Positions 45,298 through 57,646 of a stretch of DNA of 64,000 bases are shown here, piece by piece. The position numbers were made by a program, and so were the translations under genes. Source of the DNA: Myxococcales bacterium (GTDB lineage: Bacteria; Myxococcota_A; Polyangia; Haliangiales; Haliangiaceae). Where the stretch lies: NCBI GenBank assembly GCA_016794525.1, contig JAEUJY010000174.1, positions 33,140 through 97,139 of the forward strand, read 5' to 3'. Every line of letters starts with the position of its first letter. The stretch's first letter is position 1. The notes beneath the pieces were generated by a model, which saw nothing but the letters and a program-made list of their open reading frames with translations, did no database searches and was not told where the DNA came from.

Positions 45298-46947
45298 TCA
45301 GAAGGTGAGGGTCTGGTTGCTGGTCAGCGTGACGAACCTGGCGTTGGCACCGACGGTCACGCGGTACATGCCCTGGGGCAGCAGCGCCACCGCGACGCGG
45401 CTGTAGGTCGGCAGGGTGGCGGCGACGATCGGAGCGCCGCAGACCAGCCAGCTGCTGCACGACGCGATCGCGAAGCCGCTGCCACCGGCGGGCGTGTCGA
45501 TCGCGAGGCGCTGGTAGGTGCCCTCGCCGAGCGCCACCTGGGTGAGCCCGGTCGCGTCGCCGCTGCGGCTGTTGTCCAGGAGCTTGCGGGCGGCGGCACC
45601 CTCGCCACGGCGCGCGTAGATGGCGTCGATGAGGCCGAGCGCGGACCGCTGGAAGTAGTCTGGCGCCATGCCGGCGGGCAACGTGACGCCCTGGGCCGCG
45701 CGGTGCAGCTCGAGCAGCGCCATCGCGACGAACACCGCGTCGGTCTCGATGACGCCGTCGCCGTCATGGGTGCTGGGATCGCCGTCGTCGCGGTAGGTGT
45801 CGTCGATGAGGCCGGTCACCGCGTTGGCGCGCAGCGCCTGGTAGTGGTCGCGGGCCAGCGCGAGGTAGGTCGGTGCGCGCGCCGGCACGTGGCGCGTGCC
45901 CTCGGCGAGCAGGTACAGCGCGTTCCACTTGGTGTCGCCGGTCGTGGCCAGGTCGTGCGGCGTGCCGTCGAACTCCATGTGCGTCGCGAACAGGCCGTTG
46001 GACAGCACCGCGTGGCTGCTCCAGCCGAGCGTCATCGCGTTGGCGCGGGTCAGCATCCGCGACCGCAGGATCATCTGATCGCCGCGTGCCCCCGGGCCCA
46101 GCGCGTCGGCGGCGGCGTACAGCGCGCGCGCGAAGTACATGTTGTCGCTGCCCGGCCCCTCGTTCAGGCACACGCCGTCGGCGGTCCACTTGTCGGGCAG
46201 GAAGGCGTCGGAGTGGCTGCCGGGCGCGTGTGCGTCGATGAAGTCGAGCTTGGCGGAGACCCAGTCGAGCAGCTCGGCGTGGCCGGTGGCCAGCGCGATC
46301 GTCGTCATCCCCTGCATCCCCTGGCCGATCGACGCGAGCCACGCGACCGGTTCGCCCTCGCAGTAGTAGTCGGGGTGCGGGTTGTCGGCGTGCCCGGTGA
46401 GGGCGCTGACGTACCCGAGGAAGCCCGGCACCCCGCCGTGGTAGTGCTGCGTCGCCGCGGCGTTGGCGGTGGCGGCGGTGCGGAACGCCCCCTCGCTCGG
46501 CCACGCGAGCAGGGTGGCGAAGCCCAGCGGGCGCGAGATCAGCTGCCAGTGCGACTGCGCGAACGTCGGCGCCATGCCGGGGAGCTGCGCGTCGTAGTGG
46601 CGCGTGGCCAAGCTCAGCTGGAGCGATCGGGCCGTGGCGATCGCGCCGTTGTGTCCCAGCGCCGCGAGCTCGGGCGGGAGGTACGGCAGATCGTCGTCGG
46701 CGCGCCACCAGTCGGTGGCAGCGGCGATCGGGTCCCAGCGCTCGGACAGCATGCGGAGACCGCGCTCGAGGCGCGAGCCGCGGGGCGCGAAGTAGGTCTC
46801 GACCTTGCCGTCGCCGGGCCGCCGGAAGGTGTCGAAGCACGTGCCGTCGGGTGGCGCGACGGTGCCGTGGACGCACGGTGCGGCGCTGGCGGGGGGCGTG
46901 CTCGCGGCGACCGCCGCGAGCGAGAGGGAGCAGATCAGGGTGCGCAT
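45298..46947 (-). CDS. Secreted protein, possible alpha/alpha-toroid fold
   Basis: 549 residues with a signal peptide (MRTLICSLSLAAVAASTPPASA). The long helical middle contains Trp, His and Asp residues in repeated helix pairs (HWQLISRPLGFATLLAW; GQGMQGMTTIALATGHAELLDWVSAKLDFID; DNMYFARALYAAADAL). This is the look of alpha/alpha-barrel glycosidases or lyases, but no specific family is recognised. The last 110 residues are beta-rich. The stop shares a base with the start of the beta-helix lipoprotein gene, so the two are probably made together and may act on the same polymer. Confidence 0.62.
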   Translation of the reverse strand: MRTLICSLSLAAVAASTPPASAAPCVHGTVAPPDGTCFDTFRRPGDGKVETYFAPRGSRLERGLRMLSERWDPIAAATDWWRADDDLPYLPPELAALGHNGAIATARSLQLSLATRHYDAQLPGMAPTFAQSHWQLISRPLGFATLLAWPSEGAFRTAATANAAATQHYHGGVPGFLGYVSALTGHADNPHPDYYCEGEPVAWLASIGQGMQGMTTIALATGHAELLDWVSAKLDFIDAHAPGSHSDAFLPDKWTADGVCLNEGPGSDNMYFARALYAAADALGPGARGDQMILRSRMLTRANAMTLGWSSHAVLSNGLFATHMEFDGTPHDLATTGDTKWNALYLLAEGTRHVPARAPTYLALARDHYQALRANAVTGLIDDTYRDDGDPSTHDGDGVIETDAVFVAMALLELHRAAQGVTLPAGMAPDYFQRSALGLIDAIYARRGEGAAARKLLDNSRSGDATGLTQVALGEGTYQRLAIDTPAGGSGFAIASCSSWLVCGAPIVAATLPTYSRVAVALLPQGMYRVTVGANARFVTLTSNQTLTF

Positions 46948-47009
46948 GGCCAGCAGACGGTGACGCCCGCGCGTCGTGAGCGGCGCCGCGCTGGCATACA
47001 GTGGCAGCC

Positions 47010-47735
47010 ATGGCCCGGCGGACGCCCACCAGCTCGCCGATCGATCTGGTCACGCCGGCGCGGCCGGTGGCGATCGAGCTGGTCGGCGGACGCGGGCACT
47101 ACCAGCGGGTGATCGCGGCGGTGCTGGCGGCCGAGACCAGCGTGTGGATCGGGACGGCGAACCTGAAGGAGCTGATGATCGAGGATCACCGCGCGGCGCC
47201 GGGGCGGCGGCGGCAGGTCGGCAAGGTCGCGTACCGATCGATCCTGGCGGCGCTGGCCGAGCTGGCGGCGCGCGGCGTCGAGCTGCGGGTGCTGCACGCC
47301 GATCGCCCGTCGCGGCCGTTCGTCGCCGAGCGCGCCCAGCACCCGGGCCTGGCGGTCGGCCTGGCGCTGCGGCAGTGCCCGCGGGTCCACTGGAAGATCG
47401 TCGTCGTCGATGGCGCGCTCCTGTACCTGGGCTCGGCCAACTGGACCGGCGCCGGGCTGGGCGCGCGCGGCAGCGGCCGGCGCAACTTCGAGCTGGGCGT
47501 GGTCACCGACGACGGGCCGCTGCTCGATCAGGTGCAGGGCCTGTACGATCGGGTGTGGCGCGGCGGCGAGTGCGCGGGGTGCAAGCTGCGCGACCTGTGC
47601 CCGAAGCCGCTGGATCTCGTCGAGGGCGCGCCGCTGCCGCCACCACCGCCGTCGTCACCGAAGCCGAAGCCCTCGCCGCCGAAACGCGCGAAGGCCGCGA
47701 CCTCGCGGTCGCGGCGGGCGCGGGGCGGAGCCTGA
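47010..47735 (+). CDS. Phospholipase-D-fold protein with one HxK motif
   Basis: 241 residues from ATG 47010. The core has VHWKIVVVDGALLYLGSANWTGAGLG near residues 124-150, the second-half HKD motif of PLD-superfamily nucleases and phospholipases. The N-terminal half has only VWIGTANLKELMI, without a clear HKD, so the active enzyme would need to dimerise as Nuc-type single-motif PLDs do. A short Cys cluster (GGECAGCKLRDLC) and a Pro/Lys-rich tail follow. No signal peptide. The stop abuts the convergent membrane-protein gene. Confidence 0.78.
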   Translation: MARRTPTSSPIDLVTPARPVAIELVGGRGHYQRVIAAVLAAETSVWIGTANLKELMIEDHRAAPGRRRQVGKVAYRSILAALAELAARGVELRVLHADRPSRPFVAERAQHPGLAVGLALRQCPRVHWKIVVVDGALLYLGSANWTGAGLGARGSGRRNFELGVVTDDGPLLDQVQGLYDRVWRGGECAGCKLRDLCPKPLDLVEGAPLPPPPPSSPKPKPSPPKRAKAATSRSRRARGGA

Positions 47736-47744
47736 CGATCAGGC
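47730..47744. terminator. Small hairpin spanning two convergent stop codons
   Basis: GCCTGA-CGA-TCAGGC, a perfect 6-base stem with a 3-base loop that contains both stop codons (47733-47735 on plus, 47739-47741 on minus). No T-tract. Confidence 0.4.
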
Positions 47745-48149
47745 CTTGCCGGTGTCGGGCTTGATGATGTTGACCAGGCTGGCGCCGGCGCCGGCGACCA
47801 GGGCCAGCACCATCAGCTTGGCGCCGATCGCGCCGTGCTCGCCGAACTTGGTCTGGGTCTTCGAGAAGACCGCGAGCGCGATGAACGTGCCGATCGCGAA
47901 GCAGATCATCGTGATGATCGTCGCCCAGCGCGGCAGCTTCTGCGAGCGCAGCGCCAGGCCGCCGAGCACCAGGCCAGGCACCGACATCAGCATGATGATG
48001 TAGGGGTGCACCAGCGACTCGCGCGGGTTGAGGTTGCGCAGCTTCCACAGCGTGAAGCTCATCGGGCCGACGCTGATGTACGGCAGGATGAAGACGCCGA
48101 GGAAGGCGATGGCGGCGGCGGCGAGGACGATGAACTTGATGGGCTTCAT
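47739..48149 (-). CDS. Small integral membrane protein
   Basis: 136 residues with four predicted transmembrane helices (FIVLAAAAIAFLGVFILPYI; IIMLMSVPGLVLGGLAL; ATIITMICFAIGTFIALAVF; LMVLALVAGAGASLVNII). No recognised family. Start ATG 48149 with a GGAGAAC site upstream. It reads away from the RluA gene. Confidence 0.75.
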   Translation of the reverse strand: MKPIKFIVLAAAAIAFLGVFILPYISVGPMSFTLWKLRNLNPRESLVHPYIIMLMSVPGLVLGGLALRSQKLPRWATIITMICFAIGTFIALAVFSKTQTKFGEHGAIGAKLMVLALVAGAGASLVNIIKPDTGKA

Positions 48150-48343
48150 GACGGGTTCTCCAGGTGGCTTCGGGTTCGGGTTGTCGGTGCCGAGCCCTAG
48201 TGCAGCCCTGGTGCCATCGCGTAGGTGCCTGGATCCTCATGTAGGTGCCCCCGGGATGGGCCCGCGTTGGGTCCAGGCCGGCCCGGGCAGCATCGCGGCG
48301 TGGGTCGGTTGCGACCCGATCGCCCGCGCAGTACACACGCGCG

Positions 48344-49258
48344 ATGCCGGTGCCCGCTCCCTGGACCGTGCCCGCGGCGGCCGCCGGGGCCACGCTGGCG
48401 GCGGTGGTGCGCGACGCCAGCGGCGAGCCGTGGTCGGTGGTGAAGAAGTGGATCGCCACCGGCAAGGTGCTGGTCGGCGGCGCGGCGGTGCTGGCGATCG
48501 ACGCGCGCATGCGCGGCGGCGAGGCGATCGAGGTGCGGCTGGCCGCGCCGAAGCCGCGCGATCCGCTGCGCGAGGCCGACGTCGTCCACGACGATGCCCA
48601 CGTGATCGTCATCGACAAGCCGGCCGGCGTCTCGTCGGTGCCGTACGACGATCGCGAGACCGGCACCGCGATGGATCTGATCCGCGCGGCGTGGCGGCGG
48701 ATGGGCAAGCAGGCGACCCAGACCCCGCTGCACGTCGTCCACCGCATCGACAAGGCGACCTCGGGGTTGCTGATGTTCGCCAAGAGCAAGCGCGGCGAGC
48801 TGGGGCTGGCGGCGCAGCTGCGCGATCACTCCTGCGAGCGCACCTACGTCTGCGTCGCCCACGGCGCGGTGCGCGCGCAGACGATCGAGTCGTGGCTGGT
48901 GGCCGATCGCGGCGACGGCATCCGCGGCTCGACGAGCCACGCCCACCAGGGCAAGCGCGCCGTGACCCACGTGCGCATCCTCGAGCGGCTGCGCGACGCG
49001 ACGGTCTGCGAGATCCAGCTCGAGACCGGCAAGACCCACCAGATCCGCATCCACCTGTCCGAGAACGGCCACCCGCTGGTCGGCGAGGAGGTCTACGACA
49101 AGGACTTCCGCAACGCCGGCGGCGTGATCCTCGCGGCGCCGCGGCTGATGCTGCACGCCGCGACGCTGGGCTTCATCCACCCGGTCAGCGGCGAGCGGCT
49201 GCGCTTCGAGCGCCCGCCGCCGGCGGCGATGCGCGACTGGATCGCCGCGCGGCGCTGA
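48344..49258 (+). CDS. RluA-family pseudouridine synthase
   Basis: 304 residues. N-terminal S4-like RNA-binding region (about 10-70; KKWIATGKVLVGGAAV), then the catalytic domain with HVVHRIDKATSGLLMFAKS, in which the Asp is the nucleophile, and the QLETGKTHQIRIHLSENGHPLVGEEVY region typical of RluA/RluD. It isomerises specific uridines in rRNA or tRNA; which one is not predictable. Start ATG 48344 was chosen over an upstream in-frame ATG at 48245 because homology begins with the S4 region. Confidence 0.9.
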   Translation: MPVPAPWTVPAAAAGATLAAVVRDASGEPWSVVKKWIATGKVLVGGAAVLAIDARMRGGEAIEVRLAAPKPRDPLREADVVHDDAHVIVIDKPAGVSSVPYDDRETGTAMDLIRAAWRRMGKQATQTPLHVVHRIDKATSGLLMFAKSKRGELGLAAQLRDHSCERTYVCVAHGAVRAQTIESWLVADRGDGIRGSTSHAHQGKRAVTHVRILERLRDATVCEIQLETGKTHQIRIHLSENGHPLVGEEVYDKDFRNAGGVILAAPRLMLHAATLGFIHPVSGERLRFERPPPAAMRDWIAARR

Positions 49259-49366
49259 CCGGGCGGACGCCGTCGACCCGGCAGCCGGGGCAGGCGACCG
49301 TGACGGCCGTCGCACTCGCGTCGGCGGTCGCCCCCGCGCCGGCCGCCCGCGGGCGATGATGACCCG

Positions 49367-50563
49367 ATGAGGCGCTGGCTGTTGATCGCGACGCTCGCCG
49401 CCGCCGGCTGCTGGTCGGGCAGCGGCGACGACATCGATCCGGTGGTCGCGCTCGACTTCACCTCCGACCAGCCCCTCGATCGGATCGAGGTGTACGCCGC
49501 GGACCTGGCCGCCGAGACCGGCCCGATCACGCCCGGCCGGCGCGCGCGCGGCGACCTCGCGTCCGAGTCGGCCTTCGTCGGGTACGCGCTGACCTGGGGC
49601 CGCGACTTCACGGGTGGCGGCACGACGTACCACCTCGAGTTCGACAGCTTCTACCTGCCGCGGCAGATCGTCGCGGTCGGCCTCCGCCGCGACGGCAGCG
49701 GCGTCCTCCAGGTGGTCGCGGCGGGCGACGTCCTCGACGGCGTCGGGGTGCTGACGGCGCGCCGGGCCGCCGAGGTCGAGGCGTGGGGCGGGGCCGATGG
49801 TCGCTGTCTCCGGTTCGCGGACAGCACGCCGCGCTACTTCGTCCGCGGCAGCGACTTCGACTGCGACGGGCTGCGCGCCGACGGTGACTGCGACGACCTC
49901 GACCACTGCGATCTCGACGCGCCGACCGCGGCCGCCCGCGCCGGCTGCGTGATCGACCGCTGCCAGCCCTGCCTCGACGACACGCCCGGCGCGTGCGCCA
50001 TCGGGACCCACGCGGTCTGCCGCGACGACGCCGCCGGCGCGATGAGCTACACCTGCGACGCCGACCCCGCGTGCGGTGGTGCCTCGACCTGCCTGTCCGA
50101 GGGCTCGTGCGGGCCGGGGCTGGCGTGCCGCGGCGACTGGCCCGACACCGATCCGCGGGCGTGTCTGTGGGCGCGGTGGATGCAGGGCGCCGCCTTGCCC
50201 GACGCGATCATCTGCGATCTGCCGACGCAGCCCAGCGAGTTCGATCCTACCAACGCGCTGCTGTGCCAGCCGTCGTCGGTGGTGGAGGTGCCGCTGCCCT
50301 ACACGGCCTGCGCCGACCCCCGCGTCGTCATCGCGATGGACGCCTACGAAGCCACGACGGCGTCGATCGCGCCGCCGTGCACGCTGCGCATCGAGCTGGC
50401 CCCCACCCAACGCGTCGCGCTCACCGAGCGCCCGGTCGTCGTGACGTTCGACACCGCCGCGGGCGTCGCGACCGCGCGGTTCCAGCTCGTCCCGAAGCTC
50501 GGCACCTGCGGCACCACCGGCGCGTGTTCGCGCCTCCCCGCGACCGGCATCTGCGAGCGGTGA
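49367..50563 (+). CDS. Cys-rich lipoprotein of unknown function
   Basis: 398 residues. Signal peptide with lipobox AAGC. The N-terminal 120 residues are beta-rich; then comes a Cys-rich, acidic middle (about 145-260: DFDCDGLRADGDCDDLDHCDLD, RCQPCLDDTPGACA, CGGASTCLSEGSCGPGLACRGDW). It resembles the DxDxDG/Cys clusters seen in many myxobacterial surface lipoproteins and may bind calcium. The C-terminus is again beta-rich with Cys pairs. No enzymatic motif. Confidence 0.72.
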   Translation: MRRWLLIATLAAAGCWSGSGDDIDPVVALDFTSDQPLDRIEVYAADLAAETGPITPGRRARGDLASESAFVGYALTWGRDFTGGGTTYHLEFDSFYLPRQIVAVGLRRDGSGVLQVVAAGDVLDGVGVLTARRAAEVEAWGGADGRCLRFADSTPRYFVRGSDFDCDGLRADGDCDDLDHCDLDAPTAAARAGCVIDRCQPCLDDTPGACAIGTHAVCRDDAAGAMSYTCDADPACGGASTCLSEGSCGPGLACRGDWPDTDPRACLWARWMQGAALPDAIICDLPTQPSEFDPTNALLCQPSSVVEVPLPYTACADPRVVIAMDAYEATTASIAPPCTLRIELAPTQRVALTERPVVVTFDTAAGVATARFQLVPKLGTCGTTGACSRLPATGICER

Positions 50564-50580
50564 CGGCCGCCCCGAGGGCT

Positions 50581-51369
50581 TCAGCGCAGCGTGGCTGACA
50601 GCGCCAGGCCGGCGTGGCCGGGGGCCACCGTCGGCGCCAGCGCCACGTCGCGCATGCCGAGCGGTAGCCGCACGTCGGCCGGCATCGGCACCAGCGCCGC
50701 GGCGATCGCGCCGACGGCGACGCCGGCGCCCAGCGCGGCGAGGTCGGTGCCGCGCAGCGAGCGCTCGGGGGCCAGCGCGTAGGTGAGGCCGATGCCGAAG
50801 CCGGTGCCGATCACCGCGCCGACCATGACGTCGGTCGGGAAGTGCTGGCCGGCGCGGATGCGCAGGACGCCGGTGGCCGCGGCCACCGCGCCGGCGCCGC
50901 CCCAGATGCCGAGCCGCGCGGTGTCGTCGTGGCTGGTCGGGTTGTACAGGGTCGCGCCCGAGGTGACCGCCGCGAACGCCAGGCTGGTGTGGCCCGAGAA
51001 GAACGAGTGATCGTTGCCGCGGGCCTGCGCGGTGTACTCGACGACGCCGGGGTGACGGTTGTACGTGTACGGGCGGTCGCGCCGCGCCACCAGCTTGACG
51101 ACGCCGGCGGTGAGCGCGGTGGCGCCGACCGCGCTGACGTACGCGGCGCCGCGGCGCAGCGAGTCGTCGTCGAGGCCGCGCCCCAGCTCGAGGCCGATCG
51201 GCAGCGCCAGGGCGGTGACGAAGAACGCGTCGCTGGTCGCGTCGGCGGTGGCCGAGAACTGCGAGACCGCGAGGCAGTCGAGCCCGTTGACCGGGCAGGG
51301 CTCGTCGGCGCGGGCCGCGGTCGGAGCCAGCGCGGCGACGGCGAGGGTGGCGAGGATGGCGGTCCGCAC
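50581..51369 (-). CDS. PAP2-family phosphatase, secreted or membrane-bound
   Basis: 262 residues from GTG 51369 with an N-terminal signal peptide. The three PAP2 motifs are present: KLVARRDRPY (motif 1), SFFSGHTS (motif 2 with the catalytic His) and RIRAGQHFPTDVMVGAVIG (motif 3 with the nucleophile His and Asp). Hydrophobic segments between them fit a membrane-associated lipid phosphatase. It could dephosphorylate undecaprenyl-pyrophosphate or a phospholipid head group; specificity is not visible. Confidence 0.9.
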   Translation of the reverse strand: MRTAILATLAVAALAPTAARADEPCPVNGLDCLAVSQFSATADATSDAFFVTALALPIGLELGRGLDDDSLRRGAAYVSAVGATALTAGVVKLVARRDRPYTYNRHPGVVEYTAQARGNDHSFFSGHTSLAFAAVTSGATLYNPTSHDDTARLGIWGGAGAVAAATGVLRIRAGQHFPTDVMVGAVIGTGFGIGLTYALAPERSLRGTDLAALGAGVAVGAIAAALVPMPADVRLPLGMRDVALAPTVAPGHAGLALSATLR

Positions 51370-51371
51370 GA

Positions 51372-51998
51372 TCAGCCCTTCACGTTGATCTCTTGCGCGT
51401 CGTGGATGAAGGTCTCGATGATCGTCGACATCTGGATCGACGCCTCGCGCTGGGCGGCGGTGTCCTTGGCGGGATCGCCGGTGACCGGCACGCTGTCCTG
51501 GATGCGACGGAGGTCGACGAGCATGGCTTCGTAGTAGCGGTCGAGCAGCGTGATCTTGGCGTCGACCGACGAGGTGTCCTCCTGCAGTGTCTCACCGATC
51601 TTGAAGACGGTGGCGGCCCCGAGCGCGATCAGCGCGGTCAGGCCGACCGCCCGGCTCTGCTGGTCGCCGTCGAGCGTGATCACCTCGCCCATCGTGCCGG
51701 CCAGGCCGGCGGCGCCGAACCCGAACGCGGCGGTCGACAGGCCGCGGCGGCGGGCGCGGACCTTGTTGCGCCGCTCCTTCAGCAGGCTGGCCTGCAGCTG
51801 GTACATCTCGAGCGCCTGGGCGAGGTGCGCGCTGACGTCCGGCGGCGTCTGGCCGGGCAGCGGCAGCAGGTTCGAGGCGGCGAGCAGCGAGCCGCGCGAC
51901 GCCGACAGCTTGCTGCGATCGGCGATGGTGTACTGCGCGCCGCAGGCGGTGAGGAACGAGGTCGCGACGGCGAGCGCGACCAGGCGAGTGCGGGACAT
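51372..51998 (-). CDS. Lipoprotein with coiled-coil and two hydrophobic segments
   Basis: 208 residues from ATG 51998 with GGAGG 5 bases upstream. Lipobox LTAC. A helical region rich in Gln, Glu and Arg (AHLAQALEMYQLQASLLKERRNKVRARRRG) is followed by two short Gly/Ala hydrophobic segments (AAFGFGAAGLAGTMG and VGLTALIALGAATVF), then another helical stretch to the end. No family recognised. The stop lies two bases before the PAP2 gene start, so both are one transcript. Confidence 0.68.
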   Translation of the reverse strand: MSRTRLVALAVATSFLTACGAQYTIADRSKLSASRGSLLAASNLLPLPGQTPPDVSAHLAQALEMYQLQASLLKERRNKVRARRRGLSTAAFGFGAAGLAGTMGEVITLDGDQQSRAVGLTALIALGAATVFKIGETLQEDTSSVDAKITLLDRYYEAMLVDLRRIQDSVPVTGDPAKDTAAQREASIQMSTIIETFIHDAQEINVKG

Positions 51999-52137
51999 GG
52001 GGGCCTCCAGGTGATGAAGGCCCATGGTGCAATGGCTGGACCACGCGAAATGCGACGACGGTCCGCGTGGTTGCGCGACGCGGCGGTGACGGACCTCGCA
52101 CACGCTGGCGAGGCTCTGACGCGGCGCGCGCAGCGGG

Positions 52138-52557
52138 CTACGCGGCGGCGGGCAGCGCGTAGGTCACCGAGGCCTGCGCGACCAGCACCCGCGGCTCGTC
52201 GCCGCCGCGCAGGTGGACCTCGCCCACCGCGAGCCGCGATCCGAGCTTCAGCATCCGCGCGGTCGCGTGGAGATCGGCCGGCGGCGGCTTGCGCAGGAAG
52301 TTGATCGTCAGGCTCGAGGTCACGGCCAGCGGCTGCGGGCCGGTCATCGCCAGCACCAGGAAGTACATCGCGGTGTCGGCGAGCGTCATCAGCGTCGGCC
52401 CCGACAGCGTGCCGCCGGGGCGCAGGAACGCGTCGCGGTAGCGGACGACGCAGTCGAGCTCGTCGTCACGGATGGCCTCGATGGCGCAGAACCCGCGCGC
52501 CTGCGGGAAGCTGGCGGCGAGCAACGCGTCGATGTCGGCGGCGGTCATGCGCGGCAT
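52138..52557 (-). CDS. PaaI-type hotdog thioesterase
   Basis: 139 residues. The PaaI motif is visible: GGTLSGPTLMTLADTAMYFLVLAM, with the Asp near residue 61 as candidate catalytic acid, and AVTSSLTINFLRKPPPADL as the next strand. These proteins hydrolyse acyl- or aryl-CoA thioesters as tetramers. ATG 52557 is used; ATG 52548 is equally possible. Standalone gene. Confidence 0.85.
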   Translation of the reverse strand: MPRMTAADIDALLAASFPQARGFCAIEAIRDDELDCVVRYRDAFLRPGGTLSGPTLMTLADTAMYFLVLAMTGPQPLAVTSSLTINFLRKPPPADLHATARMLKLGSRLAVGEVHLRGGDEPRVLVAQASVTYALPAAA

Positions 52558-52612
52558 GGGCGCATGGTACGCGCGCGGCCGGGGAGCGGGCCGGCCGCGC
52601 GCCGTCGCGATC

Positions 52613-53047
52613 TTACTTCTTGAGCGCGATCTTCTTGGGCTTGGCCTCGGCGCGCTTGCCGATGGTCACGGTCAGCACGCCGCCGTCCAGCTTGGCCTCG
52701 ACGCGCTCGGCGTCGGCGGTGTCGGGCAGCGAGAAGCTGCGCGAGAACGAGCCGTACTGGCGCTCGTAGAGGAAGTAGGTCTCGCCTTCCTTGCGCTCCT
52801 CGGCGGCGCGGGTGCCCGAGATCGCCAGGATGCCGTTGTGCAGCGACACGTCGAGGTGCTCTTCCTTGACGCCGGGCATGTCGGCCTTGACGACGTAGGC
52901 CTCGGGGGTCTCCTTGACCTCGAACGTCGGCGCGAAGGTGGCGGCGGGGCGCTGATCGCCGAACGGATCCCACGCGAACAGATCGCGGGCCAGGGCGAAG
53001 GGGTCACGGTAACGGACGGGGGCGGTCTCACGACGGACGAGTGACAT
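52613..53047 (-). CDS. Small heat-shock protein, Hsp20/alpha-crystallin
   Basis: 144 residues. The N-terminus has [19 protein letters not shown] and [10 protein letters not shown]; the alpha-crystallin domain (about 42-130) includes [24 protein letters not shown] and ends with [17 protein letters not shown]. It is an ATP-independent holdase that keeps unfolded proteins soluble. The C-terminal tail KPKKIALKK lacks a classical IXI motif but has IAL. ATG 53047 with AGGAG 7 bases upstream. Confidence 0.95.
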   Translation of the reverse strand: MSLVRRETAPVRYRDPFALARDLFAWDPFGDQRPAATFAPTFEVKETPEAYVVKADMPGVKEEHLDVSLHNGILAISGTRAAEERKEGETYFLYERQYGSFSRSFSLPDTADAERVEAKLDGGVLTVTIGKRAEAKPKKIALKK

Positions 53048-53089
53048 GGCGTGCTCCTGTAGAGGGAGGGTTCGCGGAGCCGGGTTCGC

Positions 53090-53102
53090 GGTGACTGTCA
53101 CC
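53090..53102. promoter_or_regulatory. Palindrome upstream of hsp20
   Basis: GGTGAC-T-GTCACC, a perfect 13-base palindrome 43 bases before the hsp20 start and downstream of its candidate promoter. A protein-binding site is possible; no known heat-shock operator matches it. Confidence 0.35.
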
Positions 53103-53124
53103 AGCGCCTCGACTGCTGGCCATC

Positions 53125-53152
53125 TTGTTAACCACCGATGCGCGACCCGCAA
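53125..53152 (-). promoter_or_regulatory. Candidate hsp20 promoter
   Basis: TTGCGG followed after 16 bases by TAACAA on the minus strand, about 80 bases before the hsp20 start codon. A housekeeping-type match by eye; no sigma-32-like sequence was seen. Confidence 0.35.
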
Positions 53153-53178
53153 CGGGTTGACCGCGGCCGCGGGCGTGG

Positions 53179-56702
<3,524 letters not shown>

Positions 56703-56706
<4 letters not shown>

Positions 56707-57602
56707 CCGAACAGCATCCGCGCGCAGCAGCGCGGGCGCGCCGCCGGATCGTCGACGTCGGCGACGAAGCCGGCCGCGCCGACCTGATCGCCGATCGCGA
56801 ACAGCCGGGTGTGGATGCGCACCCGATCGCCGGCGAAGCTGGGCTTGCGGTAGGCGATGTCGAGCGCGCGCACCAGCACCCGCCGCGGACGCTCGCGCTC
56901 GGCCATCCGGCGCAGCGCCGCCTCGGCGAACAGCCGCGGGTACACCAGCGAGTTGACGTGCTGGTTGGAGTCGGTGTGATCGAGCCCGAACGCGGTGACG
57001 ACCGGGTCGGGGTGGTACTGCGCGTCGATCGCGGTGGCCTCGGCCGGCAGCTCCATCGCGGTGGTCGGCGCCGGCGCGTCGTACCGCGCGTCGGGCACCT
57101 CGGGCATGCCGGGCACCGCGAACCGCGTCACCTTGCGATCGGCGGCGGTCGCGAACAGCCGGGTGAAGGTGTGCTCGGCGAACAGCGTGCCGGCGACGAC
57201 CGGCGCGCCGGGCCCGGTCGGCGGCATCACCCGGCCGGCGGCGCCGCGGACCTCGACCCACATGTTGAGGAACAGCTTGTCGACCGCGCCGTCGACCTCG
57301 CGCCGCGCCAGCTGGTAGCCGCCGGTGGCGGTGGCCGGCGCGTCGACCCGGATCGTCGCGTCGGTGCCGACGATCGTCAGCCGCGACAGGATCGGCACGA
57401 TGCCCTGCGCCTGCAGCGCGCGCTCGGACGGGTGGCCGGCCAGGAGCTTGGCCCACACCGTCCACCCCAGCGCCGGCGGGAACGCGATCGCGGTCATCCG
57501 CCCGTCCTGCGCGACGTCCTCGTAGCGCAGCGCGAAGTCGGCGGTGGCGACGCGATCGGGCGCCAGGTCGGGGCGCGGCGGGGCGGGGAACGGCGACGGC
57601 AT
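56703..57602 (-). CDS. Hotdog-fold acyl-ACP/acyl-CoA thioesterase-like protein
   Basis: 299 residues, about double a single hotdog domain. The C-terminal half has the 4-hydroxybenzoyl-CoA-thioesterase signature [26 protein letters not shown] (near residues 213-238) and [20 protein letters not shown]. The N-terminal half (about 25-135) looks like a second, diverged hotdog with [10 protein letters not shown]. This resembles double-hotdog acyl-ACP thioesterases. ATG 57602 with GGGG just upstream. Coupled by overlap to the oxoprolinase gene, for no obvious metabolic reason. Confidence 0.75.
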
Positions 57603-57646
57603 GCCCCAGCGTACCGATCCGGCGGCGGCTTGTCGCCGGCCCGGGA

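Noticed and set aside
47010..47735. Cardiolipin synthase
   Set aside because: The protein is half the length with one HxK motif and no membrane helix, so a Nuc-type PLD is the better label.
48245..48343. Upstream in-frame extension of the RluA gene
   Set aside because: The extension (Arg/Ser/Ala-rich) has no homology, and the S4 region begins after ATG 48344.
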